This document shows positions 8,958 through 19,190 of a DNA stretch of 64,000 bases, in pieces. The position numbers and the translations under genes are program-made. Position 1 is the first letter of the stretch, and the number at the start of each line of letters is the position of its first letter. The notes under the pieces were generated by a model. The model had not been told where the DNA came from. It saw nothing but the letters and a program-made list of their open reading frames with translations, and made no database searches. Location of the stretch: contig JAJKFH010001026.1 of the NCBI GenBank assembly GCA_023333565.1, positions 1 through 64,000 of the forward strand. The letters are read 5' to 3'. The stretch is from Puffinus mauretanicus (Eukaryota; Chordata; Aves; Procellariiformes; Procellariidae).

Positions 8958-9621
8958 TGTCACCGAAATCGGGAAGAAACCTCGTAACACCAATGTAGTG
9001 TTAAAAGGCAGGCATTCTTTATTGGCAGCGCTGGGGACACGGGGGATCGCTCCACCACAGCGTGTCCGATTTGTTGCACCTTTTACCATAAATTTATACA
9101 ACAAAATTATAAATATACATAGTATTACATCATTTACTGATACATATGCATGACTAGTCTTCGCTTCGTATTAAAATGAGCTCTCCTCCCATTTGCGCCT
9201 GCGCACTGTTGCTTGGTGGTGGTCGTCAGGGGTCTTGGAGATGAAGGCTAGTGACTCCTCTTCGTCACCGTTGGCTGACCCTTCTACTTTGCGCAGACTC
9301 AGTGGCTTTTTGGCTTCTATCCGACCTAGGTGATTTGCTTCAACTGGTTTCTTCTAAGCATCAGTTGCTTCTTACAATAGTATACTAAATCATCTTCTAA
9401 TATTTAACAAAACAACAGCCCCTCATGTTCCTAAACTTATTTGTACATCAAGAACATTAACAGAACACTCTATATACTTGAATTTATAATAACTATTTGT
9501 TTCAAACATCTACTCCTAGCAACTAGTGATTTCTTTTGATTTAACCCAATCATGGTTTGGGGCTTTACAGAGGAATTTAAAGTAGCAGCACTGCTTGGTA
9601 ACTGTGTGGTAACATGTAACA
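8958..9621 (-). mobile_element. 5' LTR of the provirus
   Basis: This is a 664-bp LTR with TG/CA ends (minus strand TGTTACATG to CGGTGACA). AATAAA (minus strand) is at 9018-9023. A TATA-like TATAAATTTATG region lies near 9087-9100, about 70-80 bases upstream of it, so the R region should be short. It has an extra tgtaaca/ctgtgtggtaaca duplication at its outer end compared with the 3' LTR. Confidence 0.94.
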
Positions 9622-9625
9622 CTCC
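9622..9625. repeat. Target-site duplication, right copy (ctcc)
   Basis: Second copy of the 4-bp duplication flanking the provirus. The following cagccccaag continues the pre-insertion sequence. Confidence 0.92.
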
Positions 9626-9860
9626 CAGCCCCAAGCTGCGCAGGGGGTATGAGGAACGGCGGGTTGCGGTCAGTTCATAACCGTTTGCCTCTGCTGCTCC
9701 TTCCTCCTCATGCTTTTCCTCTGCTCCAGTCTGGGTCCTCTCTGGGGGCTGCAGTCCTTCGGGATAAACCTGTTCTAGCGTGGGCTTTCCATGAGCTGCT
9801 TGTTCCCCGCTACCAAAACCTCACCACGCACACCCAATACACAAGGAATTGTATAATTGT
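9622..9860 (-). mobile_element. LTR (family B), part 2
   Basis: Continuation of the LTR begun at 780. The gtttgcctctgctgctccttcc and gggggctgc blocks match 16733-16805 and 22088-22160. The outer end is approximate. Confidence 0.65.
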
Positions 9861-10789
9861 CCTTCTGTATTTGTAGTAGAGTGCCTTTGTTACTTCTGGT
9901 CTAAGAGACAGTGATGTAAATTAGGTATTAATCACACAAATTGGAAGAGAAAATGCTGCTCGGATATAAGCAAGACCAGAATTGAGGTTGAAGTTAGACT
10001 GAAATAAGCAGAGAGAAAATAAAAGCACAAGTCACATCTTGCTTTAATGAACACTCCATCTGGCAAGCCAGAAAAAGAATCAGATAGAACGTATCAGGTT
10101 CAAAGGCTTAAGAAACAATCGCCTCCCATAGCTTTCTTTCAGCCTACGTGAGAAGGGAATTAATTAAAACAAAGCTACTGCAGCTAGCTGGCAATGTTTC
10201 TTTCAGTTTACCCTTTCTGTTTTGAACTGAGCAAGTTACTAGCTAGTTTGGGAAAGAGACCTTTGTTCTGAGAGGAAAAAAATCAGATCAAGTCTAGACT
10301 TGAACTCAGTCTCTCCCATCAGTAGGAAGGACACTTCCAGGAGACGCAGCTCCTCCCTCCAATCATAAGGTACTAACTTGTTTCTTAGCTCGTTATTGAG
10401 GAGGGTTTGGGGGGGAGGGGAAGTTCCAGGCTATCACTTTTGTGATGGAGGAGGAAAACAAACTTTTTTTTTTCCAAGCTACAGGCGTTTTATACTTATG
10501 GAGATAAAGGTAAAATGATGGGGGAGGATAAGAATTTTACAATCTACTTCTGTAATATTCCTGCAGAGTCAGGTTTACTTATCTGTTTGCAAGGCCAGAG
10601 GTACAACAACAACAATTTATTCTAATATGCCGAGTAAAAAAGGCCAGATATTTTATGGATTTAACAGCAAAGGATTGCTAAAATAGCACAGCTCTTTTTG
10701 AAAGGCATTTCACTTCATTGATAAATTCCATTTAATTTTTTTGCCAGGGAAAACAAATACCTAAGTTCTGTGCAGCTACAAGGAATCCA
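9861..10789. other. No recognisable feature
   Basis: AT-rich sequence with short homopolymers. I see no reading frame, RNA gene or repeat family here. The inverted copy is 41001-41929. Confidence 0.6.
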
Positions 10790-11772
10790 TCACCTGGATG
10801 GAGAAAAACCAGCCATCTGCTTCCTGAGTAACCACTTGTCAATGCATCTCCTCAGGCTTTGCTCAACTTCCTGATTCCTCAAGCTGTAGTTGATGGGGTT
10901 GAGCATGGGGGTTACAACTGTGTAAGACAGGGAAACCATTTTCTTCATGTTGGATGAGAGGCTGGGTTTAGGTCGCAGGTGAATGGTGCCAGTTGTGCTG
11001 TAGAAAAGAGTCACTACCACCAGGTGATCTGCAGAGGTGCAAAAGGCTTGCCTCTGGCCCACAGACGAGGGCATCTGAAGAACAGTATGGATAATGCGAA
11101 GGTAAGAGATAGCTGTCAGAGAAAAGGGAATCATCGGTATTATGACAATGGCAATAAAAATCAGTAGTTCAAACAAGGCTGTGTCTGCACACACCGGCTT
11201 CAACACAGGAGAAACATCACAAAAGAAATGATTGACTGCGTTTCTCCCACAGAAGGGCAGGGTAAACAACCATGTGGTGAAGCCCAGAGCTACAGGGACA
11301 CCAGACAGCCAAGACCCAATAGCCATCCTGAAGCAGCAATCCCTGTTCATCATGGTGGCATAATGCAATGGATGGCATATTGCCGCTTGCCGGTCATAAG
11401 CCATTGCACCTAAGGGGAAACACTCAGAGGCGACAAAAAGAACAACGCAGCTGAGCTGCAAGGCACAAGCTGTGAAGGAAATAATTTTTCTCTCCGCCAG
11501 CAGAATTGCGAGCATCTTGGGGACAATACTCAGGCTGAGCAGATCTCTGTTGGAGGAAGATTCTTCAGGAAGTAGTACATGGGCACGTGTAGGATGGGGT
11601 CAGTGGTTGTGAACACAATAATTAGAGAGTTCCCTATGAAGATGGCCAGGAACATGACGGAAATCAGTGTGAAAAATAAGAGCTGCATATTGCCTTGGAA
11701 GGCAAACCCCAAAAGTAAGAAGCGAGTAGTGACGGTTTGGTTTCCTGGCTTCATTTCCTCAACAGGTCCCAT
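10790..11772 (-). pseudogene. Olfactory receptor pseudogene (left arm copy)
   Basis: This is a seven-transmembrane odorant receptor of nearly full family length (about 320 residues), broken once. The 5' piece (11772-11530) has an N-terminal NQT glycosylation site, a TM1 with GNSLII and the TM2 motif PMYYFLKNL. The 3' piece (11515-10790) has MAYDRQAAICHPL (canonical MAYDRYVAIC, so Tyr-Val is changed), PFCGRNAVNHFFCD in the second extracellular loop, and TM7 PMLNPINYSLRN. Loss of one base near 11517-11530 shifts the frame and makes an early stop after ICSA. The changed DRY-region motif is a second sign of decay. The right-arm copy has the same lesion. Confidence 0.93.
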
Positions 11773-14677
11773 CCTAAAAGAGAAAAAAAACCAACCACAC
11801 TACAAAAGGATTAGTAGCTTGGGACAGACTTGTGGTCTCAGAAATAGCTCCAGTTGCAAGTAAAATGGGGTTTAAAACATGAGGTGAAACTTGGATATGA
11901 CAGTGACCCCAGTGTAAAAAATCTCAGTTGGGGGACCCCGTACAGGATCATCTTTAAGAGTCACAGGCGGGGATTCATCTTCTCTAAATTTGGTGAACAG
12001 AAGATAGACACACAAATTTCAAATAACCATTCTGTGTTTATTTTATATAGAAAGAAATGGATACCTCCACAGGGCAGGTCACCTTAGCGTAACAGTGGCA
12101 TCTATGATGAGACTACGAGGAGAAGAATTTCACTTTGGATGCTCTGGATGTCTCTCAGTTAACTTCAGCATCTAAATGTCTATAGACATCTAAATGTGAG
12201 CCAGTCATCTTAGAATCACTTTATATTTAATGACGAGAAATATAGCACAAGACGGAATCACAATTTCTTTCCTTCTAAGATGGATGTCCAAGGATGCCAG
12301 GATTGGCGGTATCATTAGTAATGAAGTGAGTAGACAATGACCAAATTTTTGGACAGCTGGAATTAACTGGAATTCATTTAATTATTGGTGCTCTAAGCTA
12401 GGTGATATGGAGATCCTGTGGCTTTCCACCTACTGGTTTGACTCAAGCAGAAGTGATCTACCTACACTCTTTTCATTGTCAACCCTGCAAAAGTACCATC
12501 CAAACCTAAACAAGTTTAAATTAATAAAAGTGTTCATGTACTTACGTGTGTTTCATCAAATCATATAAAATCCATATTCTGAGTTTTCACTTAAGATAAG
12601 CTCTGGGGGGAAAAAGATGCTCAGCATACGAACAGCGGCCCACATGAAAGTGCTCACCAGCATCTACACCTTGCTGTCTTTTTCTGGGAATTTATCGCCT
12701 CATCAGATCTGCTAACAGAATTATTTGTCTGGGAAACTTCCTGGACTGTTCCAGCCAAAATATACTTGGCTGATTTTTGAAAGACACATAAAGAGAATAA
12801 TAGAATCGTATTTTTTTCCTGTATTTACACCATTGGGATTGAGATAATGTGGCCCACAAGATCTGGAGTTTCGTTCTACTCTAAGAGAAATAAGGATTAA
12901 CATTTTCTCTTGAGGACTCACGTGCATGAGATGAGAATATATATATATACGTGTAACAAAAATTCCAAACTAATAATGAGAAATAAATTGCTTAGACTCC
13001 CATGAAGCTATCTGTATGTCCAGTGGGATTTTGGCTTCCATCCACAGATGAAGGAAGATTGTTGCTACCTACCCAGCAGTCAAACTGTATCACTAATAAC
13101 GATAAAGTAGCTTAAGATTTTGGAGTCTTTGGGTTTTCAGGATTTCTGAAAATGCTTTTTTCTTTTCCTTAGCAATGATGAAAGAGAAAATGAGGAGATG
13201 AGAAAGTATAGACACTGTGACTCATTTGTTCAACATATTTATCAGCAAAATAGGCAGCTACAGTTGCCAAAGTTTTCTACAGACAGTAGAAATAAGCAAG
13301 TACACTGTCCGTATAATTAACCTTTCTCCACCAAAGAATACGAATCGCTGATGCCACGGAGGTTCCTATTTCTCTCGGATGAGTGAGTGAGTGATTCAGA
13401 TGTAAAAATCTGCATTGCCAGTGCCTAAAGGGAGGTGGGATAGATTCCTCTTGTATATCGTAATAGCAGCTCCAGGCTCCAATTAGAAAAATAAACCATG
13501 GAAACACACTTATGTTTTGGTTTTGCCTTAGGAACCTGCTAAGAATGAGGAATAGAAACTGGAATAGTACCTTATGTTACTAAAACTGGTAGAGTTTTCG
13601 CCCTCTCTTCAGTAGGGGCAATAATTCCAAAGGCAGAGAGGAAGAGAAAGTATGAAGAGAGAGGAAAAAAAAGAAAAAAAAATCCCTTTGTTTTCCTCTG
13701 TAAGAGGCAGCATCTCCTCCGTGATTCCAAAGGCTCCTGCAGCTAACGGGTGGAGGTATTTGAATTTTCGTGTGCTCCCAGTAGGATCAGGTCACCAGAC
13801 AGCAACTTTTTAGTGTGATGAAATCATATGTTAAATGATCTTTTTTTATCCGTGTTCTATATAAATATGCAGTATGTTTTAGAACATACTAGCAGTCTAA
13901 GTATAGTATAAGCAAAGTTTCCTTCCACATGTTCAGAGTTGTACAAGTAAGTGATATAATTGTTAACAGTAATAATAATAAGATATTCTCTTATTCTTTT
14001 TCTTATCTAGTTTACTAGTATTAGGGGAAAAAATGGAATTTGACATATGTTGGTTTCCCAGTAGCTGAAGAGACTTCCAAGAGATCACAAAAAAATACTT
14101 GAGTAGCAATGGTGTTATGAATATAGAGCATTGCAATATGATACCAATGTATTACATAGCCCTAAATATGGCAAGCAATAGTACAATACCAGCTTATCTT
14201 ATAGACTTTTTTTTTTTTTTTTTACTGCTTTTGTCCACTTTGTTCTGGAAATGGTAGGTTTCTTTTGGTTGATGCCTGCTGGTCATCTGAAGCACTCTCC
14301 ATGATGGTGTGGTAACTCAGCGTAAGACACAGGTGAAAAATTAAGTGATGTGAATTCAAGACTGAAGTATTTAATACTTAATGAACTCCAGCAAAGTCTA
14401 GGTTTGTATTCTGAAAAATCTAGAAAGACAAGTCAAACAAGTGGAACAAGAAGAAGTTGTTGTACCAGTGCATCACAGTTGGGAAACGTCCCAGAAGAGC
14501 CATTAATATTCTCCTGTTGCAAAAGGTTTCAGACTTGAGCCCTGACTCCTTGACTGTACACCGTGTATAGCGGGATCTCATCCTGCTTCTGGTCTGCCAT
14601 GAGTTACATGGCTTTCTCATTTGTGTGAATTCTCTCATTCTCTCATTTGTGTGAATGGAAATGTCTTTAGCCATGTG
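11773..14677. other. No recognisable gene; unique arm sequence
   Basis: No coding motif, RNA gene or known repeat was recognised in these 2.9 kb. It contains a short AT dinucleotide tract (near 12940), A-rich runs (near 13670) and a T run of about 21 bases (near 14206). The part next to 11773 would be the upstream region of the OR pseudogene. The inverted copy is 37113-40017. Confidence 0.6.
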
Positions 14678-14959
14678 TGGTGGTCTGGTTTTGTCTGGCT
14701 GCCAGGCTCCCACCCAGCTGCTCTCTCACTCCCCCTCCTCAATAGGACAGGACAGGACAGGAGGAGAAAATGAAATGAAAAAGCTTGTGGATCAGGGAGA
14801 TCACTTACCAATTACCGTCATGGGCAAAACAGATTGACTTGGGGAAAATTAATCTAATTTATTGCCAATTCAGATAGATTGGATGGGGAGAAACAAAGAC
14901 AAAAGTAAATTGTCTTCCCCCCACCTTCCCCTTTTTCCCGGGCTCAACTTCATTTCTTC
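14678..14959 (-). mobile_element. LTR (family B) second copy, part 1
   Basis: Starts tgtggtggtctgg on the plus strand. It carries a (ggaca)n stretch, gtcatgggcaaaacag, and the tttattgcc region that gives AATAAA on the minus strand. It is interrupted at about 14960 by a CR1 and resumes at 16673. Confidence 0.65.
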
Positions 14960-15122
14960 ATGATATCTTTATCAATGATGTGGATGAAGCGATCGAGTGC
15001 ACCCTCACTAAGTTTGCAGACGACACCACGTTGGGCGGCAGTATTGATCTGCTTGACGGTAGGAAGGTTTTACAGAGGGATCTGGACACGCTGGATCGAT
15101 GGGTTGAGGCCAATTGTATGAG
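14960..15122 (+). mobile_element. CR1 LINE fragment, part 1
   Basis: Shows the CR1 block gatatctttatcaatgatgtg, then gtttgcagacgac (FADD region of the reverse transcriptase) and the ggatctggacacgctgga stretch. It is interrupted at 15123 by a solo LTR and resumes at 15738. The 5' end is truncated, as usual for CR1. Confidence 0.9.
15118..15122. repeat. 5-bp target-site duplication (atgag), left
   Basis: atgag at 15118-15122 and at 15738-15742 flanks the solo LTR. Removing the LTR and one copy restores continuous CR1 sequence. Confidence 0.9.
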
Positions 15123-15737
15123 TGTCGTGGTTTAACCTCAGTCGGCAACTAAGTACCACACAGCCGCTCGCTCACCCTCCCCCCCCCAAGTGGGATGGGG
15201 GAGAGAATCGCAAGGGTAAAAGTAGGAAAACTCATGGGTTGAGACAAGAACAGTTTAGTGATTGAAATAAAATAAAATAAAATACAATACAATAAAATCA
15301 TCATCATAATAACAGCAATAACAATAATAAAAAGGAAAACAACCAAGAGAAAGAGAGAGAAACAAAACCCAGGAAAAACAAGTGATGCAACCACTCACCA
15401 CCTGCCGACTGACGCCCAGCCAGTCCCCGAGCAGCGATCGCTGCCCCCCGGCCAACTCCCCCCAGTTTATATAGTGAGCATGACGTCATATGGTATGGAA
15501 TATCCCTCTGGCCAGTTTGGGTCGGCTGTCCTGGTTACACTCCCTCCCAGCTTCTTGTGCATCTCCTCGTTGGCAGAGCATGGGAAGCTGAAAAGTCCTT
15601 GACTCAGTAGAAGCACTACTTAGCAACAACTAAAACATCAGTGTGTTATCAACATTATTCTCACACTAAATCCAAAACACAGCTCTATACCAGCTACTAG
15701 GGAGAAAATTAACTCTATGCCAGCTGGAACCAGGACA
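15123..15737 (-). mobile_element. ERVL-type solo LTR inside CR1
   Basis: This 615-bp element runs from tgtcgtggtttaacc to aaccaggaca on the plus strand, with 5-bp duplications. It contains an AT-rich microsatellite (aaaat repeats near 15268-15295), a tgacgtcatatggtatgg block and a TATATAA-like box on the minus strand near 15470. No internal retroviral sequence is present, so it is a solo LTR left by LTR-LTR recombination. The right-arm copy is 36053-36667. Confidence 0.92.
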
Positions 15738-16672
15738 ATGAGGTTCAACAAGGCTAAGTGCTCGGTCCTGCGCTTGGGTGACAACAACCCCGTGCTTGGG
15801 GAAGAGGGGCTGGAAAGCTGCCTAGTGGAAAAGGACCTGGGGGTGTTGGTCAGCAGCTCGCTGAACATGAACCAGCAGTGTGCCCAGGTGGCCAAGAAGG
15901 CCAACAGCATCCTGGCTTGTATCAGAAATGGTGTGGCCAGCAGGACTAGGGAAGTGATGGTCCTCCTGTACTCGGCACTGGTGAGTGAACACCAAATATT
16001 GTATTCTGTTTTGGGCCCCTCGCTACCAGAAGGACATGGAGGTGCTGGAGTGTGTCCAGAGAAGGGCAACGAAGCCGGTGAAGGGCCTGGAGCACAAGTC
16101 TGATGGGGAGCGGCTGAGGGACCTGGGGTTGTTCAGCCTGGAGAAGAGGAGGCTGAGGGGAGACCTCATCGCGCTCTACAACTACCTGAAAGGAGGTTGT
16201 AGCGAGGTGGGGGTCAGTCTCTTTTTCCTAGTAACAAGCAATAGGACGAGAGGAAACGGCCTCAAGTTGCACCAGGGGAGGTTTAGATTCGGTATTAGGA
16301 AAAATTTCCTCACCGAAAGAGTTGTCAAGGCTTGGAACAGGCTGCCCAGGGAAGTGGTGGAGTCACCACACCATTTATTTCCCCAGACTACTGTATCTGT
16401 CCCATTTTCTTTTTCTGTTTTTCCAGTGATAACCACCTGTGTGGATTTCGGTACCTCAGAGATTTAACTCTCAAGAGCTTTTCAAAAAGGAAAAGAAAAG
16501 ATGTTACTACTGGATATAAGAAGCTGTAAATCCCTGGAGGCATTTAAAAGACGTGTAGATGTGGTGCTTAGGGACATGGTTTAGTGGTGGACTTGGCAGT
16601 GCTAGGTTAACGGTTGGACTCGGTGACTTAAGGGTCTTTTTCAACCTAAATGATTCTATGATTCTGTGATTC
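15738..16672 (+). mobile_element. CR1 LINE fragment, part 2, with CR1 3' end
   Basis: Continues the CR1 from 15122. It has gaggttcaacaaggc, ttcagcctggagaagag and ttggaacaggctgccc, and ends in attctatgattctgtgatt repeats. Bases 16369-16531 (about 160 bp) are foreign to CR1 and split the agtcacca/ccctggagg block. Their source was not recognised. Confidence 0.92.
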
Positions 16673-16860
16673 ATTCCCAAATCTTCTACCTCCTCCCCCT
16701 CTGAGTGGTGGGGGTTGCAGTCAGTTCATTACAGTTTGCCTCTGCTGCTCCTTCCTGCTCACACTTTTCCCCTGCTCCAGTCTGGGTTCTCTCTGGGGGC
16801 TGCCGTCCTTCAGGATAAACCTGCTCCAGTGTGGGCTGTCCCCATGCCACAGTTCTTTTG
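16673..16860 (-). mobile_element. LTR (family B) second copy, part 2
   Basis: Resumes cattcccaaatcttctacctcc right after the CR1 tail and continues through the tgcctctgctgctccttcc block. The outer end is uncertain. Confidence 0.6.
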
Positions 16861-17454
16861 GGGAACAGCCCACTTTGGGGACTGAAGTCAGGCAGAAGTG
16901 TCCCTGACAGGTCAGGGTCTGCAGCCATGTGGCTGGACGTACATGTGTTCAGCTCGTCCAGCTCTCGCCTGTGACACTGCTGGGCCTGGCAAGGCTTGTT
17001 TCCATCCCAATAAATACACAAGCTATGTTACCTTAACAACAAGCATAACCCTAAAATTAATTTTGCCCTGCTCTAGGTCTGCATGTCTTTAAGTACAACT
17101 GGTTGTTATAGTTTTTGCTCGTTTGTCAAAAAAAAAAAAAGATACCCTCCAGTTACCTTTCATAGTGAGATGGTTCTGGTTTCTTTTGCAACAGCTGTGA
17201 ACATCATCCTCCCCTGAGCCTCAAGGGCTTCTAGCCTCTGATTGCCTCTTCAGAGCATTCCTCCAGTGTGTGGTGCATGTCCGTGCATGCGTGTGCTTTG
17301 GTGGGGATTTTTTGATCAGCCACACAGATATATTCCGTAAAGCATTTGGCTGGCAGTTTACATGATGAAACTGCATGAGATAATTAAGAATTATTTCAAA
17401 TATTTATGCTCTGTCTGAGCATGCAGACATGCACTTATGAAAGTCAAAGCTGAA
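16861..17454. other. Unassigned sequence containing a duplicated 150-bp block
   Basis: Bases 16938-17090 recur almost exactly at 21809-21965 at the left edge of the spacer. The block contains aataaatacac (plus strand). An A run of about 12 bases is at 17130. Nothing else was recognised. The inverted copy is 34336-34929. Confidence 0.55.
16938..17090 (+). repeat. 150-bp block directly repeated at 21809-21965
   Basis: tacatgtgttcagctcgtc through ggtctgcatgtctttaagta is repeated at the arm/spacer junction, with tttc for tgtc as the one difference noticed within the block. The inverted right-arm copy is 34700-34852. Confidence 0.85.
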
Positions 17455-19190
17455 ATGGAATTGAATCTGGCCAGGGATGTCAAAGACAGCAAGAAGGGCT
17501 TCTGTTAGTACGTGGATGACAAAAGGCAGATTAGGGAAATGGTGGGCCCATTGCTGAATGAGTTGGGGGACCTGGTGACACAGGACATAGAAGAGGTTGA
17601 TGTACTGAATGCCGCCTTTGCCTTGGTCTTTACTAGCAAGACCAGGGTTCAGGAATCCCAAGCCCCAGAGGACAGGGAAGAGTCTGGAGCAAGGATGGCT
17701 TATCCTTGGTGAAAGAAGGATGTCTGGTCAGGGAATACCAGACATACATAAGTCCATGAACCCTGATGGGATGCTCCCATGAGTGCTGAGGGAGCAGGCT
17801 AAAATCATTGTGAGGCCACTCTCAATACTCTTTGAATGACAATGGTGATTCGGAGAGATGCCTGAGGACTGAAGGAAAGCAAATTACACTCCTGTCTTTG
17901 AAAAGGGCAAGAAGGATGACCCAGAGAATGACAGGCTGGTCAACCTCACCTTGATCTCTGGGAAGGTGATGGAGCAACCAATTCTGTCAACCATTTCCAG
18001 GCACATGAAGAACATGAACATGATCATCAGGAGTAGTCAGCATAGCTGCACCAAAGGGAAATCATGCTTCACCAACCTAATAATCTTCTGTGATGAAAGC
18101 AGGTTTGGTAGATGAAGGGACAGCAGTTAGGTATGCCCTTCTTTGCCCTTGCTGCAAGGAAGGTGAATGGTATCCTGGGCTGCATTAGGAGAAGTGTTGC
18201 CAGCAGGTCGAGGGATATGATCCTTTCCCGCTACTCAGCACTGGTGAGACTGCATCTGGAGAGCTGTGTCCAGTTCTGGGCTCCTCAGTACAAGAGAGAC
18301 ATGGACATACTGGAGGGATTCCAGCAAACAGCCACCAAGGTGGTGAAGGGCTGGAGCACCTCACATATGAGGAAAGGCTGAGAGAGCTGGGACTGTTCAG
18401 CCTGGAGAAGAGAAGGCTCAGGAGGATCTTATCAATGTGTATCAACACCTGATGGGGGAAGTAAAGAAGATGGAGCCAGGCTTTTTCCAGTTGTGCCCAG
18501 TGCCAGGACCAGAGGCCATGGGCACAAACTGAAACACAGGAGGTTCCCTCTGAACATCAGGAAATGCTTTTTTACTGTGAGGGTGACTGAGCACTGGCAC
18601 AGGTTACCCACGGAGGTTGTGGAGTCTCCCTCCTTAGAGATATTCAAAAGCAGTCTGGACATGGCTCTGGGCAGCTGGCTTTAGCTGGTCCTGCTTGAGC
18701 AAGAGAGGGTTGGACCAGATGACCTCCAGAGGTCCCTTCCAACCTCAACCATTCTGTGATTCTGTAATATTGACTACCTTGATTGCAGGATGGCTTTTGA
18801 TGTTGTCTTCCATAGGATCCTCGTAGAGAAGCTGATGAAGTATGGGCTGGATGAGCAGACGGTGAGGTGGATTGAAAACTGGCTGAACGGTCAGGCCCAG
18901 AGGGCGGTGATCCATGACACAAAGCCTAGTTGGAGGCCAGTAACTAATGGTGTACCCCAGGGGTCAGTACTGGGTCCAGTCCTGTTCAACACTTCATTAA
19001 TTGTCTGTATGATGGGGCCTCAGCAATTTTGCTGGTAACACAAAATCCGGAGAAGTGTCTGATACACCAGTCTTGATGCCATCCAGAAGGACCTCAACAG
19101 ACTAGAGAAATGGGCCGACTGGAACCTCATGAAGTTCAAGGAGAAGTGCAAAGTCCTGCAGCTGGGGAGGAACAACCCCATCTAGGACGG
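17455..19190 (+). mobile_element. CR1 LINE, older copy split by a younger CR1
   Basis: The left piece (17455-18128) covers upstream reverse-transcriptase sequence (ggcccattgctgaatgag, cctgtctttgaaaagggcaag, ttcaccaacctaataa). The right piece (18771-19190) continues with [14 protein letters not shown], then [14 protein letters not shown] (RT motif), before decaying. Together they form one CR1 with an insertion. Many stops make it non-coding. Confidence 0.88.
18129..18770 (+). mobile_element. Inner CR1 3' fragment nested in CR1
   Basis: A 5'-truncated CR1 tail of about 640 bp (aaggtgaatggtatcctggg, ttcagcctggagaagaga, ggttggaccagatgacctcc) ending in accattctgtgattctgtaa. It interrupts the older CR1 between its tagatgaagggacagcagt and ttgactaccttgattgc sequences. 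The right-arm copy is 33020-33661. Confidence 0.88.

Larger units (their letters stand above)
1096..9621 (-). mobile_element. Coding-complete endogenous retrovirus (provirus), gamma-like
   Basis: This is an 8526-bp provirus on the minus strand. In element orientation it reads 5' LTR (9621-8958), PBS for tRNA-Arg (8953-8936), leader, gag, in-frame UGA, pol, env overlapping pol by 10 bp, polypurine tract (1762-1751), 3' LTR (1750-1096). No internal stop or frameshift is present in gag, pol or env. The single-zinc-finger Gag, the gag and pol in one frame separated by a stop, the Pol sequence and the 4-bp duplication all fit a gammaretrovirus-like (class I) element. Env differs from typical gamma Env in its cysteine motif. 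Divergence between the LTRs (14 or more substitutions plus indels) argues against a very recent insertion. Whether it is expressed or functional cannot be judged from sequence alone. Confidence 0.95.

Noticed and set aside
15985..16467. 160-codon open frame as a possible gene
   Set aside because: It lies entirely in CR1 3' sequence ([18 protein letters not shown]), and its last part runs into the foreign insert.
16686..17021. 111-codon minus-strand frame beginning MCIYWDGNKP
   Set aside because: It is chance openness across LTR family B and the 150-bp repeat. The frame changes in the other LTR B copies.
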